The notes: generated by a model not told the origin, from the letters alone. 64,000 nucleotides of DNA from Prevotella sp. oral taxon 376 (GCF_003043945.1 NZ_PYXG01000001.1:1283501-1347500), one strand, 5' to 3'. Counted from the stretch's first letter, positions 42,339-53,935 are shown. Made by a program: numbers and translations.

Positions 42339-44471
42339 ATGAAAGTCATTATAGCAGAAAAACCGAGCGTCGCTCGTGAAATCGCCCGTGTCGTTCGGGC
42401 AACCAACAGGAAAGAGGGTTATATCGAAGGAGGCGGCTATGCCGTCACGTGGGCATTGGGACACCTGATAACGGCAGCCATGCCCGAAGCCTATGGCATC
42501 AAGGGTTTCCGCAAGGAGAACCTGCCGATTCTCCCTCCCGTCTTTACCCTTATTCCCCGTCAAATCAAGGAAGGGAAAGGCTATAAAGCCGATGCTGCGG
42601 CAGTCGCCCAATTAAAAGTCATTGAAAAACTCTTCCGAGCGTGCGAGGGCATTATCGTCGCCACCGATGCAGGACGTGAGGGTGAGTTGATCTTCAGGTT
42701 CATCTACGAGTATCTCGGCATTGCCAAACCCTTCGACCGTCTATGGATCAGCTCGCTTACGGACAAAGCGATCAAAGAGGGGCTTGCCCATCTGCAAAGC
42801 GGAGCGGCGTATGACAATCTCTATTATGCCGCCCGCGCCCGCAGCGAAGCCGACTGGCTGGTGGGCATCAATGCCACCCAAGCCATATCCATTGCGGCAG
42901 GGCGAGGCACTTACTCCTTGGGCAGGGTGCAGACTCCGACCCTCTGTATGGTCTGCTCCCGTTTCTTGGAGAACAAGAAGTTCGAGCCACAGCCATTCTG
43001 GCAACTCAGCCTTTCCGTAAAGGAAGGTGATGAGAGCTTCCGTTTCTCCTCTGCCGACCGCTGGTTCGATAAGACGACGGAAGCCACCGCCCTGTACGAG
43101 AAACTCAAACAGGCTCCTTATGCCACTGTAGAAACGATTGTGCGCAAGGAGACCAAGCAGGAGCCACCGCTTCTGTATGATTTGACCACCTTGCAGAAAG
43201 AGGCGAACAGCCGGTTCGGCTATTCGGCGGAACAAACCCTTTCCTTGGCTCAGAAACTCTATGAGAAGGCATACATCACCTATCCTCGCACGGGCAGCCG
43301 ATATATTCCCGAAGATGTCTTTGCCGAAATACCTGCCCTGATAGCCTTTTTACACGACCATCCCGTCTGGGGTGTCCATGCCCGCCGACTGACCGAACTT
43401 AATGCGCATTCGGTGGACGGCAAGAAAGTGACCGACCACCACGCCCTGCTCATTACGGGCAAGAAGCCGATAGACATATTCGGAGAGGAAGTAGTCATCT
43501 ACGATATGATAGTCGGACGTATGCTCGAAGCCTTCTCCGCCCGATGCGTGAAGGATGTCAGTACGGTTACTGCCGCCTGCGAGGATGTGAAGTTTATCCT
43601 CAAAGGTGAAATCATCAAGGAAGAGGGTTGGCGTGCCATTCTCAAAAACAGCAAGAAGAAAGACAAGGAACAGCTGGAAGCCGAAGAACGGGAAAGCCGT
43701 GAAAACGGAGAAGGCATCATCATCCCCCAATGGGAGGAAGGTAAGCAACTTCCGCTCTGCGCTTGTTCCTTGGCACAGGGAACGACCAAGCCCAAGCCCC
43801 TGCACACGGAAAGTTCGCTGTTGGCAGCGATGGAGACGGCGGGCAAAGAGTTGGAGGACGAAGAATTGCGTGCGCAGCTCAAGGATTGTGGTATCGGCAC
43901 GCCCGCTACCCGTGCCGCCGTCATCGAAACCCTCTTTGCACGCGAGTACATGGTGCGCCAAAAGAAGTCGCTCGTCCCTACTGAGAAAGGACTTGCTGTC
44001 TATTCCATCGTTAGGGAAATGAAAATCGGTAATGCCGAGATGACCGGACAGTGGGAAGCGGACTTGGCGAGAATCGAACGGGGAGAGTTGAAAGAGCAAG
44101 AGTTTCGCAAGGACATCGAAAACTACGCCACACAGATTACCGACGAACTGCTCTCCTCCAAAATCCTCTTCCCCAAAAAACAGAGCGACATCCATTGCCC
44201 CAAATGCGGCAAAGGCTCACTGGTCTTCTATCCCCGATGTGCCAAATGCTCTGATGCCGATTGTGGGCTGACGCTTTTCCGCAGCGTGGCAGGCAAGAGC
44301 CTCACGGACGAGCAACTGACGCAGTTGGCGGTAAACGGAGAGACTGGCATCATCAAGGGCTTTACCTCCAAAACGGGCAAGAGCTTCGAGGCTTCTCTCT
44401 CCTTGGACGGAGAGTTCAAGACGGTCTTCATCTTCCCCGAGCGTAAAAAACCGGGCAAATCCCGAAGGTAA
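42339..44471 (+). CDS. topB: Type IA DNA topoisomerase (topoisomerase III, Exc-like)
   Basis: 710 residues. TOPRIM start MKVIIAEKPSVAREIARVV with Glu7 and the acidic motif IVATDAGREGELIFRFIYEY. Catalytic Tyr315 in AYITYPRTGSRYIPEDV. The C-terminus carries a zinc-ribbon-like CPKCGKGSLVFYPRCAKC and a DUF3945-like end block. It relaxes and decatenates single-stranded/negatively supercoiled DNA; in CTnDOT the homologous Exc has topoisomerase activity and is tied to excision. It starts 34 nt after the DUF3945 gene. All motifs are intact. Confidence 0.93.
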   Translation: MKVIIAEKPSVAREIARVVRATNRKEGYIEGGGYAVTWALGHLITAAMPEAYGIKGFRKENLPILPPVFTLIPRQIKEGKGYKADAAAVAQLKVIEKLFRACEGIIVATDAGREGELIFRFIYEYLGIAKPFDRLWISSLTDKAIKEGLAHLQSGAAYDNLYYAARARSEADWLVGINATQAISIAAGRGTYSLGRVQTPTLCMVCSRFLENKKFEPQPFWQLSLSVKEGDESFRFSSADRWFDKTTEATALYEKLKQAPYATVETIVRKETKQEPPLLYDLTTLQKEANSRFGYSAEQTLSLAQKLYEKAYITYPRTGSRYIPEDVFAEIPALIAFLHDHPVWGVHARRLTELNAHSVDGKKVTDHHALLITGKKPIDIFGEEVVIYDMIVGRMLEAFSARCVKDVSTVTAACEDVKFILKGEIIKEEGWRAILKNSKKKDKEQLEAEERESRENGEGIIIPQWEEGKQLPLCACSLAQGTTKPKPLHTESSLLAAMETAGKELEDEELRAQLKDCGIGTPATRAAVIETLFAREYMVRQKKSLVPTEKGLAVYSIVREMKIGNAEMTGQWEADLARIERGELKEQEFRKDIENYATQITDELLSSKILFPKKQSDIHCPKCGKGSLVFYPRCAKCSDADCGLTLFRSVAGKSLTDEQLTQLAVNGETGIIKGFTSKTGKSFEASLSLDGEFKTVFIFPERKKPGKSRR

Positions 44472-44551
44472 ATCCCCGTAATTTGCTAATTTTGCCACTG
44501 AATGATGCGGTCATAAACAATCCTGTTGTTTTTACTGCGGATTTTAGTGGT

Positions 44552-44580
44552 GGCACTCGGCGGGGACGTCGAGTGCCTTT
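44552..44580 (+). terminator. Hairpin between topB and the DUF1896 gene
   Basis: GGCACTCG (44552-44559) pairs with CGAGTGCC (44570-44577), followed by TTTGTATTATAT. A TAATTTTG box lies upstream near 44486. Probably an attenuator with a secondary promoter. Confidence 0.55.
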
Positions 44581-44610
44581 GTATTATATACCTCACTAAA
44601 ATCATTCAAA

Positions 44611-45042
44611 ATGACAGCCATTCATTTTTCATACTACGAGCTTTCCCTGCTCTCTTTTCTTCGGGAAAGCCATCCCGAAAAAGCCGATGACATTCCCTTC
44701 GTCAAAGAGCGTGCGGCAGCCGCTTCCGAAGTCTATGCCGAAGCCTTCGATACCGGTCTTCCCATAGCCGAATGTATCGGCATTGCCAATAAGACGCTCT
44801 ATGCGGGTCTGCACTTTTCCCGCCACGATACCATCTCTTCTGTTCTTTGGAATGAGTTCTCTGCTGAAGTGCCGCTTGAAGCTGTCAGGGAGACCGCTAT
44901 CCGCCTGCGCCCGCTCTTAGAAAGCATCTTCGCCAAGTATCCTATTTCGGACGAGTTCGCCTATATGCCCGAATACAACTCCCTCTATACGGAGATTACG
45001 GGTTTTGTTCAACTAAAACTCGAAGAAGATGGCAAGTTATAA
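44611..45042 (+). CDS. DUF1896-family protein
   Basis: 143 residues, soluble, helical ([40 protein letters not shown]). The family is a constant companion of the large methylase/helicase gene in Bacteroides conjugative transposons. It overlaps that gene by 14 nt, so the two are translationally coupled and may form a complex. No catalytic residues seen. Confidence 0.75.
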   Translation: MTAIHFSYYELSLLSFLRESHPEKADDIPFVKERAAAASEVYAEAFDTGLPIAECIGIANKTLYAGLHFSRHDTISSVLWNEFSAEVPLEAVRETAIRLRPLLESIFAKYPISDEFAYMPEYNSLYTEITGFVQLKLEEDGKL

Positions 45043-48000
45043 CAAGAAGGAGCATCTAAGGGCGAACATAGAAGCCATCAAGACGGTCTTTGCCCTGCAT
45101 CGGGAACAACGCACGGCAACGGAGGAGGAAATGGAGGTGTTGCGGGCTTATACGGGCTTCGGGGCTTTGAAGTGTATCCTCTCTCCCGCCAACACGATGG
45201 AGGACATCGCCCGATGGAACAAGTCGGAGTTGGAGCTATTCCCCTTGGTGATGGAACTGCATCGCACCATTCGGGATAACACTGCTTCCGAGTCGCAATA
45301 CAAGAGCTATATGCAGAGCCTGAAAAATTCCGTGATGACCGCTTTCTATACACCTGCATCCGTAGTACGGGAGATTGCCGCTTCCTTACGGGAGGCAGGC
45401 ATCGTCCCCCAACGCATCCTTGACCCTTCAGCGGGAATGGGCGAGTTCATCCGCTCTTTTGACGGCATTGCAGCCGAAGGGCATACGACTTTCGGTTTCG
45501 AAAAAGACATCCTTACAGGACAGATGCTCTCCGCTCTGCATCCCGAAGACAATATACGCATCCGAGGCTTCGAGGAAATCGAATCCAAGTTCGGAGGCTA
45601 TTTCGATGTGGTCAGCAGCAACATTCCTTTCGGAGATGTGGCCGTCTTCGACCCTGTTTTCAGCAAGACGGACGAACCTGCCCGAAAGGTCGCCCGCATG
45701 TCCCTGCACAATTACTTTTTCGTCAAGGGGGTGGATATGCTCCGCGAAGGCGGTGTGTTGGCATTCATTACCTCGCAAGGCGTTATGAACGCCCCGACGA
45801 ATGAACCGGTACGGGAGTGGCTGATGAACCATACCCGCCTTGTTTCGGCAGTCCGTCTGCCCAACAATCTCTTCTCGGAAAATGCAGGGACGGAAGTGGG
45901 CAGTGACCTTATCGTCCTGCAAAAGCAGAGTGGGAAAAAGGAACTGACCGAAGAAGAGCAGCGTTTCATCAAGAGCGAGAAACGCCCCAGCGGAGTACTG
46001 TTCAACACCTATCTGCGAAGCATGTCGCAAATCGTGCATACCGAGTGGAAGCAGGACACCGACCCTTACGGCAAGCCTGCCATTCTGTTCCATCACGAGG
46101 GCGGAGCAGAAGGCATCGCCACCGATATGGGAAAAATCCTGCGGGCGGATTTAGCCAAACGCTTGGATATGGCATTGTACCAAAAGCATATCTCCATTCA
46201 GGAGCAGCCCAAAGTTTCCGTTCCTCCCGAAGTCAAGCAGCAAGAAGCAACGCTTACGCCTGTCGCTTCGACAGAGGAGCAACCACACCAAGAGGTGGGG
46301 CAACCGAGAGAGGAACAGCCGACGGAGCAATCCCGAAGCAGTGTCACACCGCAGGTACAACTGCTCGACCTTTTCGGCAATGTTATCCCGGAAGAAAAGC
46401 CCAAACGTAAAACTGCCGCAAAACAGAAGCTTGTCGCTTCACCTTCCCTATTTCCCGAGGTTTCCCAAAGCGGCGAGACGGCACACGGACTGAAAGACAA
46501 GAACGAACTATGGTGGCAGCAGGACAAGGAGAAAGGGATGCTGCCACGTCCCTATGAGGGTTTATGGCACGAACACCTCAGAGAGGGTTCTTTGCTTGGC
46601 TCGGACTTTCAAGTGGGCACGCTTGTCCGTGATATGGAGGACAACCGCCTATTTCTGCCCATAGACCTCCCATCCCAAGAGCGGCAGAAGATGTTGCTCT
46701 ACATAGATCTGCGTGACGCCTACCACGCTCTCTATGACTATGAAGCGGAACGCAAGGTGGCGAATGAATCCTTGCGACAGAATCTCAATGAACTGTACGA
46801 CCGTTTCGTGCGGCTGTACGGGCATCTGAACGACCGTAAAAACCACGAGCAGATCCTGATGGATGCCGGTGGCAGGGAAATTCTCTTCTTGGAGCGGAAG
46901 GTGGATAAAGAGACGCTCAAAGCCGACATTTTCCATCAACCCGTTTCGTTCAGCCTGCACGAAGTGACAGAGGTGAGCAATGCCCAAGAGGCTCTCTCGG
47001 CGTCACTCAATAAGTTCGGAGCGGTGGACACCGAGTATATGCTCTCTTTGCTCCCCGACACCTCCGAGGAAGAGATGCTCTCCGAATTGCACGGCAGGAT
47101 TTACTACAATCCCTTGGAGGGAGAGTATGAAATCGCCGAGAAGTTCATATCGGGCAATGTGGTTGCCGCATCGGAACGTATCGAACTCTATCTCTTGGAG
47201 CATCCGGAAGACACAAGGGCGCAAGCCTCCTTGCAGGCACTGAAAGATGCCATCCCCGAACCGATTCCTTTCGGGGATTTGGATTTCAATTTCGGGGAGC
47301 GATGGATTCCCGTAAACCTATACTCCGACTATGTCTCGCACCTCTTCGACACGGAGGTGACGATACGCTACAATTCAAGTGCGGACGAGTATTCCGTGGA
47401 AGCACGGTTGCACAATGCCAATATCTGGGACAGGTTCTGTGTGCGGGGACAGCATCGTCGCTACGACGGCATTGCCCTGATGAAACACGCCCTGCTGAAT
47501 ACAACGCCCGACATCACCAAGAAAATCATGGTTGGCGACAAGGAGGTCAAGATACGGGACACCGAAGCCATACAGATGGCGAATGCTAAAATCGACGAGA
47601 TACGAAACGGATTCACCGATTGGCTGAACGAGCAGAGCGATGAGTTCAAGCAGCGGTTGGAGAAACTCTACAATGACACCTTTAATTGCTTTGTCCGTCC
47701 CCAATACGACGGCTCGCACCAGACATTTCCCGACCTCAACCTGAAAGGTTTGGGCATCGAAAGCCTGTATGATAGTCAGAAAGATGCCGTGTGGATGCTC
47801 AAACTCAATGGAGGAGGGATCTGCGACCATCAGGTGGGAGCCGGAAAGACGCTTATCATGTGCACCGCTGCTTATGAGATGAAGCGGCTCGGCTTGGCGA
47901 ACAAGCCGATGATACTCGCTCTTAAAGCCAACGTGCAGGAGATAGCACAGACTTTCCAAACGGCTTACCCGAATGCCAAGCTGCTCTATCCGGGTAAGAA

Positions 48001-49324
48001 CGACTTCACGCCCGACAAACGACAGCGGATTTTCCACGACATCAAGAACAACAACTGGGATTGCATTGTCCTCACGCACGACCAGTTCGGCATGATACCG
48101 CAGTCGGACGAGATACAGCAGAAAATCCTTCAGGACGAGCTGGACAGCGTGGAAGAGAACTTGGAAGTTCTGCGTCAGCAGGGACGCAGCATCTCCCGTG
48201 CGATGGAGAAAGGACTTGTCAAGCGACAGATGAACTTGCAGGCGAAGCTGGATGAAATCAAGTTCAAGATAGAGAGCCGAAAGGACGACGCGGTAGATTT
48301 CAAGACAATGGGCATCGACCACCTTTTCGTGGACGAGTCGCATACGTTCAAGAACCTGATGTTCAACACCCGTCACGACAGAGTGGCCGGACTGGGTAAC
48401 AGCGAAGGAAGCCAGCGTGCTTTGAATATGCTCTTTGCAATTCGTACCATTCAGGAAAGGACGGGAAAAGACTTGGGAGCAACCTTCCTTTCGGGTACGA
48501 CCATATCGAACTCCCTCACGGAGTTGTATCTGCTGTTCAAGTACCTGCGTCCCCAAGCTCTCGAAGCCCAGAACATCAAGACCTTTGATGCGTGGGCTGC
48601 CATCTTCGCCAAGAAATCGGTGGACTATGAGTTCTCCGTCACCAATGAAATCGTGCAGAAGGAGCGTTTCCGCTATTTCATCAAAGTACCGGAGTTGGCG
48701 GCGTTCTACGCTCAAATCACTGATTATAGGACGGCGCAGGACATCGGCATAGACCGACCGGAAAAGAATGAGATTATGCACAACATACCGCCCACTCCCG
48801 AACAGGAGGAATTCATCGCCAAACTGGTGGAATTTGCCAAGACGGGCAACGCGGAACTGCTGGGACGTCCCAAACTCTCCGAACGGGAGGAAAAAGCCAA
48901 GATGCTCATTGCCACCGATATGGCGAGGAAGATGAGCTTGGATCTGAGGCTCATTGACCCGAACAGGTACGGAGATCATGTGGACAACAAGGCTTCCCAC
49001 TGTGCCGCCAAGATTGCGGAGTACTACCGGAAGTTCAATGAGCAGAAAGGAACGCAGTTTGTGTTCAGCGACCTCGGTACTTATAAGCCCGGTGAATGGA
49101 ATCCTTACAGCGAAATCAAACGAAAGTTGGTGGAAGATCACGGCATTCCTGCTCAGGAGATACGCTTCATTCAGGAAGCCAAGACCGACAAGGCACGAAA
49201 GACGCTCATTGCAGGTATGAATGAAGGTTCAATCCGTGTATTGTTCGGTTCCACTTCTATGCTCGGCACAGGCGTGAATGCCCAGAAACGTGCCGTTGCC
49301 ATCCATCATCTGGACACACCGTGG
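45029..49324 (+). CDS. bmhA: Giant N6-methylase/SNF2-type helicase, exon 1
   Basis: 1432 codons up to the intron. N-terminal MTase-like domain with SAM motif [14 protein letters not shown] (about 132-145) and a motif IV variant SSNIPFGD in place of NPPY. A variable Gln/Pro/Lys-rich linker follows (about 395-490), then SF2 helicase motor: Walker [12 protein letters not shown] (Lys near 941), motif II VDESHTF (about 1101), motif [11 protein letters not shown], motif [16 protein letters not shown]. It ends at DTPW, exactly where a group II intron begins. Large proteins of this type are conserved in CTnDOT-like elements; protection or processing of the transferred DNA is suggested. Overlaps DUF1896 by 14 nt. 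Confidence 0.88.
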
Positions 49325-50003
49325 GTGCGACATGAAGTCGCATAGATAATTGTTAGAATGATACTTACGAGTATCAGCTTTAACCCGCTGTTCCGTCAGC
49401 GGTAGCCTACCGACCAATGCACCTTAATGTTGTATTAAGCGGTTGGGACAAAGTACACTTTCCGAAAGGACAAGACAGAACCGTGAGGGAAAGTCAAGTG
49501 CGGTTAGTATCATACCGCAGAGTGGCGAGGCTGGATAGTATGGTTAGCGTAAGCGAACTGTTAGTAAACTTCGTAATGTCGTAAATGAGTGTAAGATACT
49601 GGTACACTCTTCCCAAAAGGGAAGCGGTCAGTTAATCCTCTCCATGGTAGGATTACACGGATATAAGCACCGCCGGAGGATGAGACAGAACCTAACCTAT
49701 CCGTTAGTTATCTATGTGGAACATGGTAAGCCTGTATATCTCCTGTCATGTCAAAGTGGCAGGTAAGCTGACAGCAATGGAAGCTGAACGGTGTGCAGGT
49801 ATAAGATAACAGAAAAAGCGAATGCCGTTCTGTAATGGAACGGATACGGATTGAGCCGACATCACGAGTTGATTTGGGCGACATCACCCGACACGAAAGT
49901 GGGCAGACTTCTGTGACAATATTCGGGAGGCAAGATACCCGACTGTTGTCTAATGGTAATTCTTTACAATTAACTTTTAGAACTTTCAAAAGAAGGAATG
50001 CAA

Positions 50004-51674
50004 ATGAACGAAAACAAAACATCGTGTGCACCTGCTGACAATCAGCTGACACTTTGGGACAGCATAGACTGGACCAAGGCAGAGTTGGCTGTCAGAAAGC
50101 TACAAGCACGTATTGTAAAGGCTCAAAAGGACGGCAGACACAATAAGGTGAAAGCCTTACAGTGGACGCTGACCCACTCTTTTTACGCAAAAGCCTTAGC
50201 CGTAAAGAGAGTAACTTCTAACGGAGGTGGCAACACCCCTGGGGTTGACATGGAGACATGGGATAAACCCGAAACAAAAATGCAAGCAATAAACGACCTC
50301 AGACGCAGAGGCTATCAGCCGAAGCCCCTGAGAAGAGTTCACATCAAAAAGAGCAATGGCAAACTGCGCCCATTGGGAATACCGACAATGAAAGACAGAG
50401 CCATGCAAGCACTCTACCTCATGGCATTGGAACCAGTGTCCGAAACTACAGCCGATACTCGTTCATACGGGTTCCGCAAGGAACGCCGCTGTATGGACGC
50501 TGTAATGCAATGCCATAATATTCTCCGAAAAGGCTATTCTCCCGAATGGATTTTGGAGGGTGACATCAAAGGATGCTTCGACCATATCAGCCACGAATGG
50601 CTACTCGCCAACATCCCTATGGACAAGGCGATGCTCCGCAAATGGTTGAAATGCGGCTATATCTTCAACAAACAGATGTTCCCGACGGAGGAGGGTACAC
50701 CACAAGGAGGTATAATCTCCCCGACGCTTGCCAATATGGCATTGGATGGATTGCAGAAAGTTCTCGCAGAGAGGTATAAAAGAAGAACCATAAAAGGGAA
50801 ACATTATTCCCCCATGGTGAATTTGGTACGCTATGCCGATGATTTTATCATCACCTGCGAGAACAGGGAAACGCTTGAGAACGAAATCAAACCATTGGTT
50901 GCCGAATTCATGGCTGAAAGAGGTTTAACCTTATCAGAAGAAAAGACTGTGATAACCAATGTCCGTGACGGGTTCGATTTTCTCGGTTTCAACATCCGCA
51001 AATACGGTAATGAAATATTGACCAAGCCGACCAAGAAAGCCGAAAAACGCTTTATGGAGAATATTCGTAAGGTGATAAAAGGCAACAAGGGTTGCAGGCA
51101 GGAGTCCTTAATCAGAATGTTGAATGCTAAAATCCGAGGATGGGGAGCATACTATCAGCATGGCGCAACGCGTGATTCCTTTCACAGAATTGACCATCAG
51201 ATATTCCTCTCCCTATGGCAATGGGCTAAACGTCGCCACTCCAAGAAAGGAAAGCGATGGATTAAAGACCGCTATTGGCATAATATCCGAGGTAACAGTT
51301 GGACTTTTGCAGCCAAGTTCAAGAAATCAAATGGAAAGGAAGACCAACTAGCACTGTTGACTTTGACTTCCTCGTTCCCCTTTCTGCAATATACGCAGAT
51401 AAAAGGAGATATGAATCCGTTTGACGTGGACTGTCGTTTATACTTCAACCAAAGAATGAAGTCGAAAATGCTTGTTTCACTGAAAGGGCGTAAGTCTTTG
51501 CTTCACCTATGGGAAAAGCAGGGTAGAAAATGTCCAATATGTGGTGAGCCGATAAACACGCACAAGGCATGGAATGTGATGCCTACCGTCCAAAACGGAC
51601 GAAAATGCAACCTATTGGTTCATGACGAATGTTTCAAATTATCCCGCAAATCCAATGACAACAACAAGAAGTAA
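50004..51674 (+). CDS. ltrA: Group II intron reverse transcriptase/maturase
   Basis: 556 residues from the ATG at 50004; an ATG two codons earlier exists but AAGAAGGA is then too close. RT domain: GNTPGVDMETWDKPETKMQA, RRVHIKKSNGKLRPLGIPTM (RT2), SYGFRKERRCMDAVMQCHNI, DIKGCFDHISHEWLL (RT3), GTPQGGIISPTLANMALDGL (RT4), active site YADDFII (277-280). A maturase (X) helix region follows at about 390-470. The C-terminus has a CPICGEP...HDECF zinc/HNH-like endonuclease domain. It promotes intron splicing and retrohoming. Every key residue looks intact. Confidence 0.93.
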   Translation: MNENKTSCAPADNQLTLWDSIDWTKAELAVRKLQARIVKAQKDGRHNKVKALQWTLTHSFYAKALAVKRVTSNGGGNTPGVDMETWDKPETKMQAINDLRRRGYQPKPLRRVHIKKSNGKLRPLGIPTMKDRAMQALYLMALEPVSETTADTRSYGFRKERRCMDAVMQCHNILRKGYSPEWILEGDIKGCFDHISHEWLLANIPMDKAMLRKWLKCGYIFNKQMFPTEEGTPQGGIISPTLANMALDGLQKVLAERYKRRTIKGKHYSPMVNLVRYADDFIITCENRETLENEIKPLVAEFMAERGLTLSEEKTVITNVRDGFDFLGFNIRKYGNEILTKPTKKAEKRFMENIRKVIKGNKGCRQESLIRMLNAKIRGWGAYYQHGATRDSFHRIDHQIFLSLWQWAKRRHSKKGKRWIKDRYWHNIRGNSWTFAAKFKKSNGKEDQLALLTLTSSFPFLQYTQIKGDMNPFDVDCRLYFNQRMKSKMLVSLKGRKSLLHLWEKQGRKCPICGEPINTHKAWNVMPTVQNGRKCNLLVHDECFKLSRKSNDNNKK

Positions 51675-51717
51675 TATGAGCCGGTCTCTATATAAGAATA
51701 GGGATTTAGAAAAGCTT

Positions 51718-51751
51718 GAGCCGTATGAGGGGAAACTCTCAAGTACGGTTC
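51718..51751 (+). ncRNA. Group II intron domain V (catalytic hairpin)
   Basis: 34 nt starting GAGCCGTATGAGGGG and ending AGTACGGTTC: the stem pairs GAGCCGTA with TACGGTTC, with GAAA tetraloop. This is the most conserved intron part; domain VI (51757-51790) follows with a GGGCAGTAATGCCC stem containing a candidate branch A. Confidence 0.88.
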
Positions 51752-51792
51752 TTAGGGGGGAAGAGGGCAGTAATGCCCTTGACCTACCCGAT

Positions 51793-52821
51793 CGTCCTTC
51801 CGACTTGGAGCAGAGGGACGGGAGAGCCGTGCGTAAGGGGAACGAGGTCGCCAAATTTCATGCGGACAATAAGGTGGATGTCATCATCTACGCCGTGGAG
51901 AAGTCGCTCGATAGCTATAAATTCAATCTGTTGCACAACAAGCAACTCTTCATCGAACAGCTTAAAAACAACCGTATGGGTAGCCGTACCATTGATGAGG
52001 GAAGTATGGACGAGAAGTCGGGAATGAATTTCTCCGAATATGTAGCCATCCTCTCGGGGAATACCGACTTGCTGGAAAAGGAAAAGTTGGAAAAGAAGAT
52101 TGCCGGCTTGGACAGCGAACGGCAGGCGTTCATACGCAGTAAATCATCCTCCCGAAGCCGATTGGACGAAGTCGTGCGGACGGTGGACGGCAACAAGGAG
52201 CTGATTGCCCGTTTCCAAAGCGACTGGGACTTGTACCAAAGCCGTGTACAGAAGGATAAGGAGGGCAATATTCTCAATCCGATAACGCTCAAAGGGGTGG
52301 AAGGAAGCGACCCGAAACGCATTGCTGCCAAACTCGCGGAAATCAACGAGAAAGCCTGCACACGGGGAGAGTATTTCAATATCGGAATGCTCTACGGATT
52401 TAATCTCGTGGTCAAGACAGAATCCTCCTCCAAAGATCTGTTTGACCTTTCACAGAACAAATTCTTCGTGATGGGAGAAAGCGGAATGAAGTACAGCTAC
52501 AACAACGGCAGGATTGCGGCAGACCCGCAACTCGCCTGCATGAACTTCCTGAACGCTTTGGAAAAGATACCCGGCTTGATTGAAAAGTATCAGGCTGACA
52601 CGGAAAAGATAGCCAAGGATATTTCTGTTTTGCAAGAGGTCGTGAACGGCTCTTGGAAGAAGGAAGAGCAACTTAAAGACCTCAAAACGGAACTTGCCGC
52701 CCTTGACCGAAAAATCCAGCTTTCCCTAAAACCGATTGAGCAGGGAGAAGAGAATGTAGAAACCCCAATTCGGGATAAGCAGTTCTTCTTTTCCTCAAAA
52801 AAAGTTTTAATAAAAGCCTAA
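51793..52821 (+). CDS. bmhA: Giant methylase/helicase, exon 2 (3' end replaced by IS sequence)
   Basis: Begins RPSDLEQRDGRAVRKGNEVA, helicase motif VI with its arginine fingers, and continues through a coiled-coil region (NNRMGSRTIDEGSMDEKSGM, ...EKLEKKIAGLDSERQAFIRS). Native codons end with VE at 52761. The last 19 residues after that (TPIRDKQFFFSSKKVLIKA) come from the inserted IS. Spliced and so truncated, the protein would be 1774 residues, 49 fewer than the uninterrupted 1823. The motor domains are complete, so it may still function. Confidence 0.85.
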   Translation, partial: RPSDLEQRDGRAVRKGNEVAKFHADNKVDVIIYAVEKSLDSYKFNLLHNKQLFIEQLKNNRMGSRTIDEGSMDEKSGMNFSEYVAILSGNTDLLEKEKLEKKIAGLDSERQAFIRSKSSSRSRLDEVVRTVDGNKELIARFQSDWDLYQSRVQKDKEGNILNPITLKGVEGSDPKRIAAKLAEINEKACTRGEYFNIGMLYGFNLVVKTESSSKDLFDLSQNKFFVMGESGMKYSYNNGRIAADPQLACMNFLNALEKIPGLIEKYQADTEKIAKDISVLQEVVNGSWKKEEQLKDLKTELAALDRKIQLSLKPIEQGEENVETPIRDKQFFFSSKKVLIKA

Positions 52822-53930
52822 AAAGAGGATTGTTTTTTGTATATTTACTGTTGAAAATCAATCATATAACAAAATAACAATCCTCATGAAACTTGTCAGC
52901 AAAGTTACGGAAATCTATTGTATTGCAGATGATTTTTGCAAAGAATATAATTTAGAATTGAACAAAACCTCTCTTTCTCTCTCAAACCCCTCTGCCGATA
53001 GTCCAAAACATCGCAAGAGAAAAGGGCGAATGAGTGATGCTGAAATGATCACAATTCTTATTTTGTTCCACAGCAATACATTTCGGAATTTCAAACATTT
53101 CTATCTCTTTTATGTTTGCCGAGAGCTAAAAAAAGAGTTTCCCGCCCTGCTCTCTTATACACGCTTTGTTGAGCGTATGCCTCGTATTGCAATACCTCTA
53201 TTGCTCTTTCTCAAACTGGGATTAATGGGAGAGTGTACAGGAATAACCTTTATCGATTCTACACGTATTCCAGTGTGCGAAAATAAGAGACAATCCCGTA
53301 ATCGCGTATTCAAAGGGTACGCTCAAAAGGGGAAAAGTACAATGGGATGGTACTATGGCTTCAAACTTCATCTTTTGTGTAATGAACGAGGAGAACTACT
53401 CAATTTTGCTCTAACCCGAGCCAACGTAGACGACCGTAACCCAAAAGTATTCAACGATTTGACGAAAGATTTATTTGGAAAATTATATGCTGATAAAGGT
53501 TATATTTCTCAATCACTTTTTGCTTCACTCTTTGATAGAGGTGTGCACATCGTAACTGGAATACGAACTAATATGAAGAACAGATTAATGGATGTGCATG
53601 ATAAAATCATGCTTCGCAAGAGAAGTATCATAGAAACTATCAATGATATGTTGAAGAACGTTGCACAGATAGTTCACACGCGCCATAGAAGTATCTCTAA
53701 TTTCATCGTTAACCTTTTAGCTGGTATAGCTGCGTATGCTTTCTACGACACCAAACCTTCCATCAATATCGAGTTTGAGAGGGAAGAAAAGCAGGATGTA
53801 AAACAGCTCACGTTATTCTAACCTATAATTTGCGTGAAACAATTATACTTCGGTTTTAGGTCAAGGCCGAAAGGATGCGTGTGCGGTTTAAGAAACTCAT
53901 GAAAGAGCGTTTCTTAAACAGAATTGGGGT
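52762..53930 (+). mobile_element. IS982-family insertion sequence
   Basis: 1169 bp. Ends ACCCCAATTC (52762-52771) and GAATTGGGGT (53921-53930) are perfect 10-bp inverted repeats within a longer imperfect repeat (about 15 of 20). Flanked by a TAGAA target duplication (52757-52761 and 53931-53935). It holds one transposase gene and sits in the 3' part of the helicase gene, same orientation. An intact duplication indicates a simple, fairly recent insertion. Confidence 0.9.
52886..53821 (+). CDS. IS982-family transposase
   Basis: 311 residues, DDE type. Candidate triad Asp124 (FIDSTRIPVC), Asp203 (LYADKGYIS) and Glu250 (KRSIIETIND); the region GYAQKGKSTMGWYYGFKLHL is typical of the family. N-terminal helical DNA-binding part about 1-100. 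Cuts and pastes the IS. Full length with no stop or frameshift, so probably active. A short leader with the IS promoter lies in 52822-52885. Confidence 0.9.
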   Translation: MKLVSKVTEIYCIADDFCKEYNLELNKTSLSLSNPSADSPKHRKRKGRMSDAEMITILILFHSNTFRNFKHFYLFYVCRELKKEFPALLSYTRFVERMPRIAIPLLLFLKLGLMGECTGITFIDSTRIPVCENKRQSRNRVFKGYAQKGKSTMGWYYGFKLHLLCNERGELLNFALTRANVDDRNPKVFNDLTKDLFGKLYADKGYISQSLFASLFDRGVHIVTGIRTNMKNRLMDVHDKIMLRKRSIIETINDMLKNVAQIVHTRHRSISNFIVNLLAGIAAYAFYDTKPSINIEFEREEKQDVKQLTLF

Positions 53931-53935
53931 TAGAA

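Larger units (their letters stand above)
49325..51792 (+). mobile_element. Group II intron with reverse transcriptase ORF
   Basis: The 5' end GTGCGACATG (GUGYG class) follows codon DTPW; the 3' end ...CTACCCGAT (final AY) precedes RPSDLEQ. Removing 49325-51792 joins the helicase frame without any codon change, since both breakpoints are between codons. Contents are a ~680-nt structured 5' region (domains I-IV), an intron-encoded protein, domain V at 51718-51751 and domain VI up to the end. Inserted in the sense orientation, so the host gene can still work if splicing is efficient. Length 2468 nt. Confidence 0.92.

Noticed and set aside
47375..49141. 588-codon minus-strand ORF
   Set aside because: A shadow of the helicase gene; its strand has no start context or domain.
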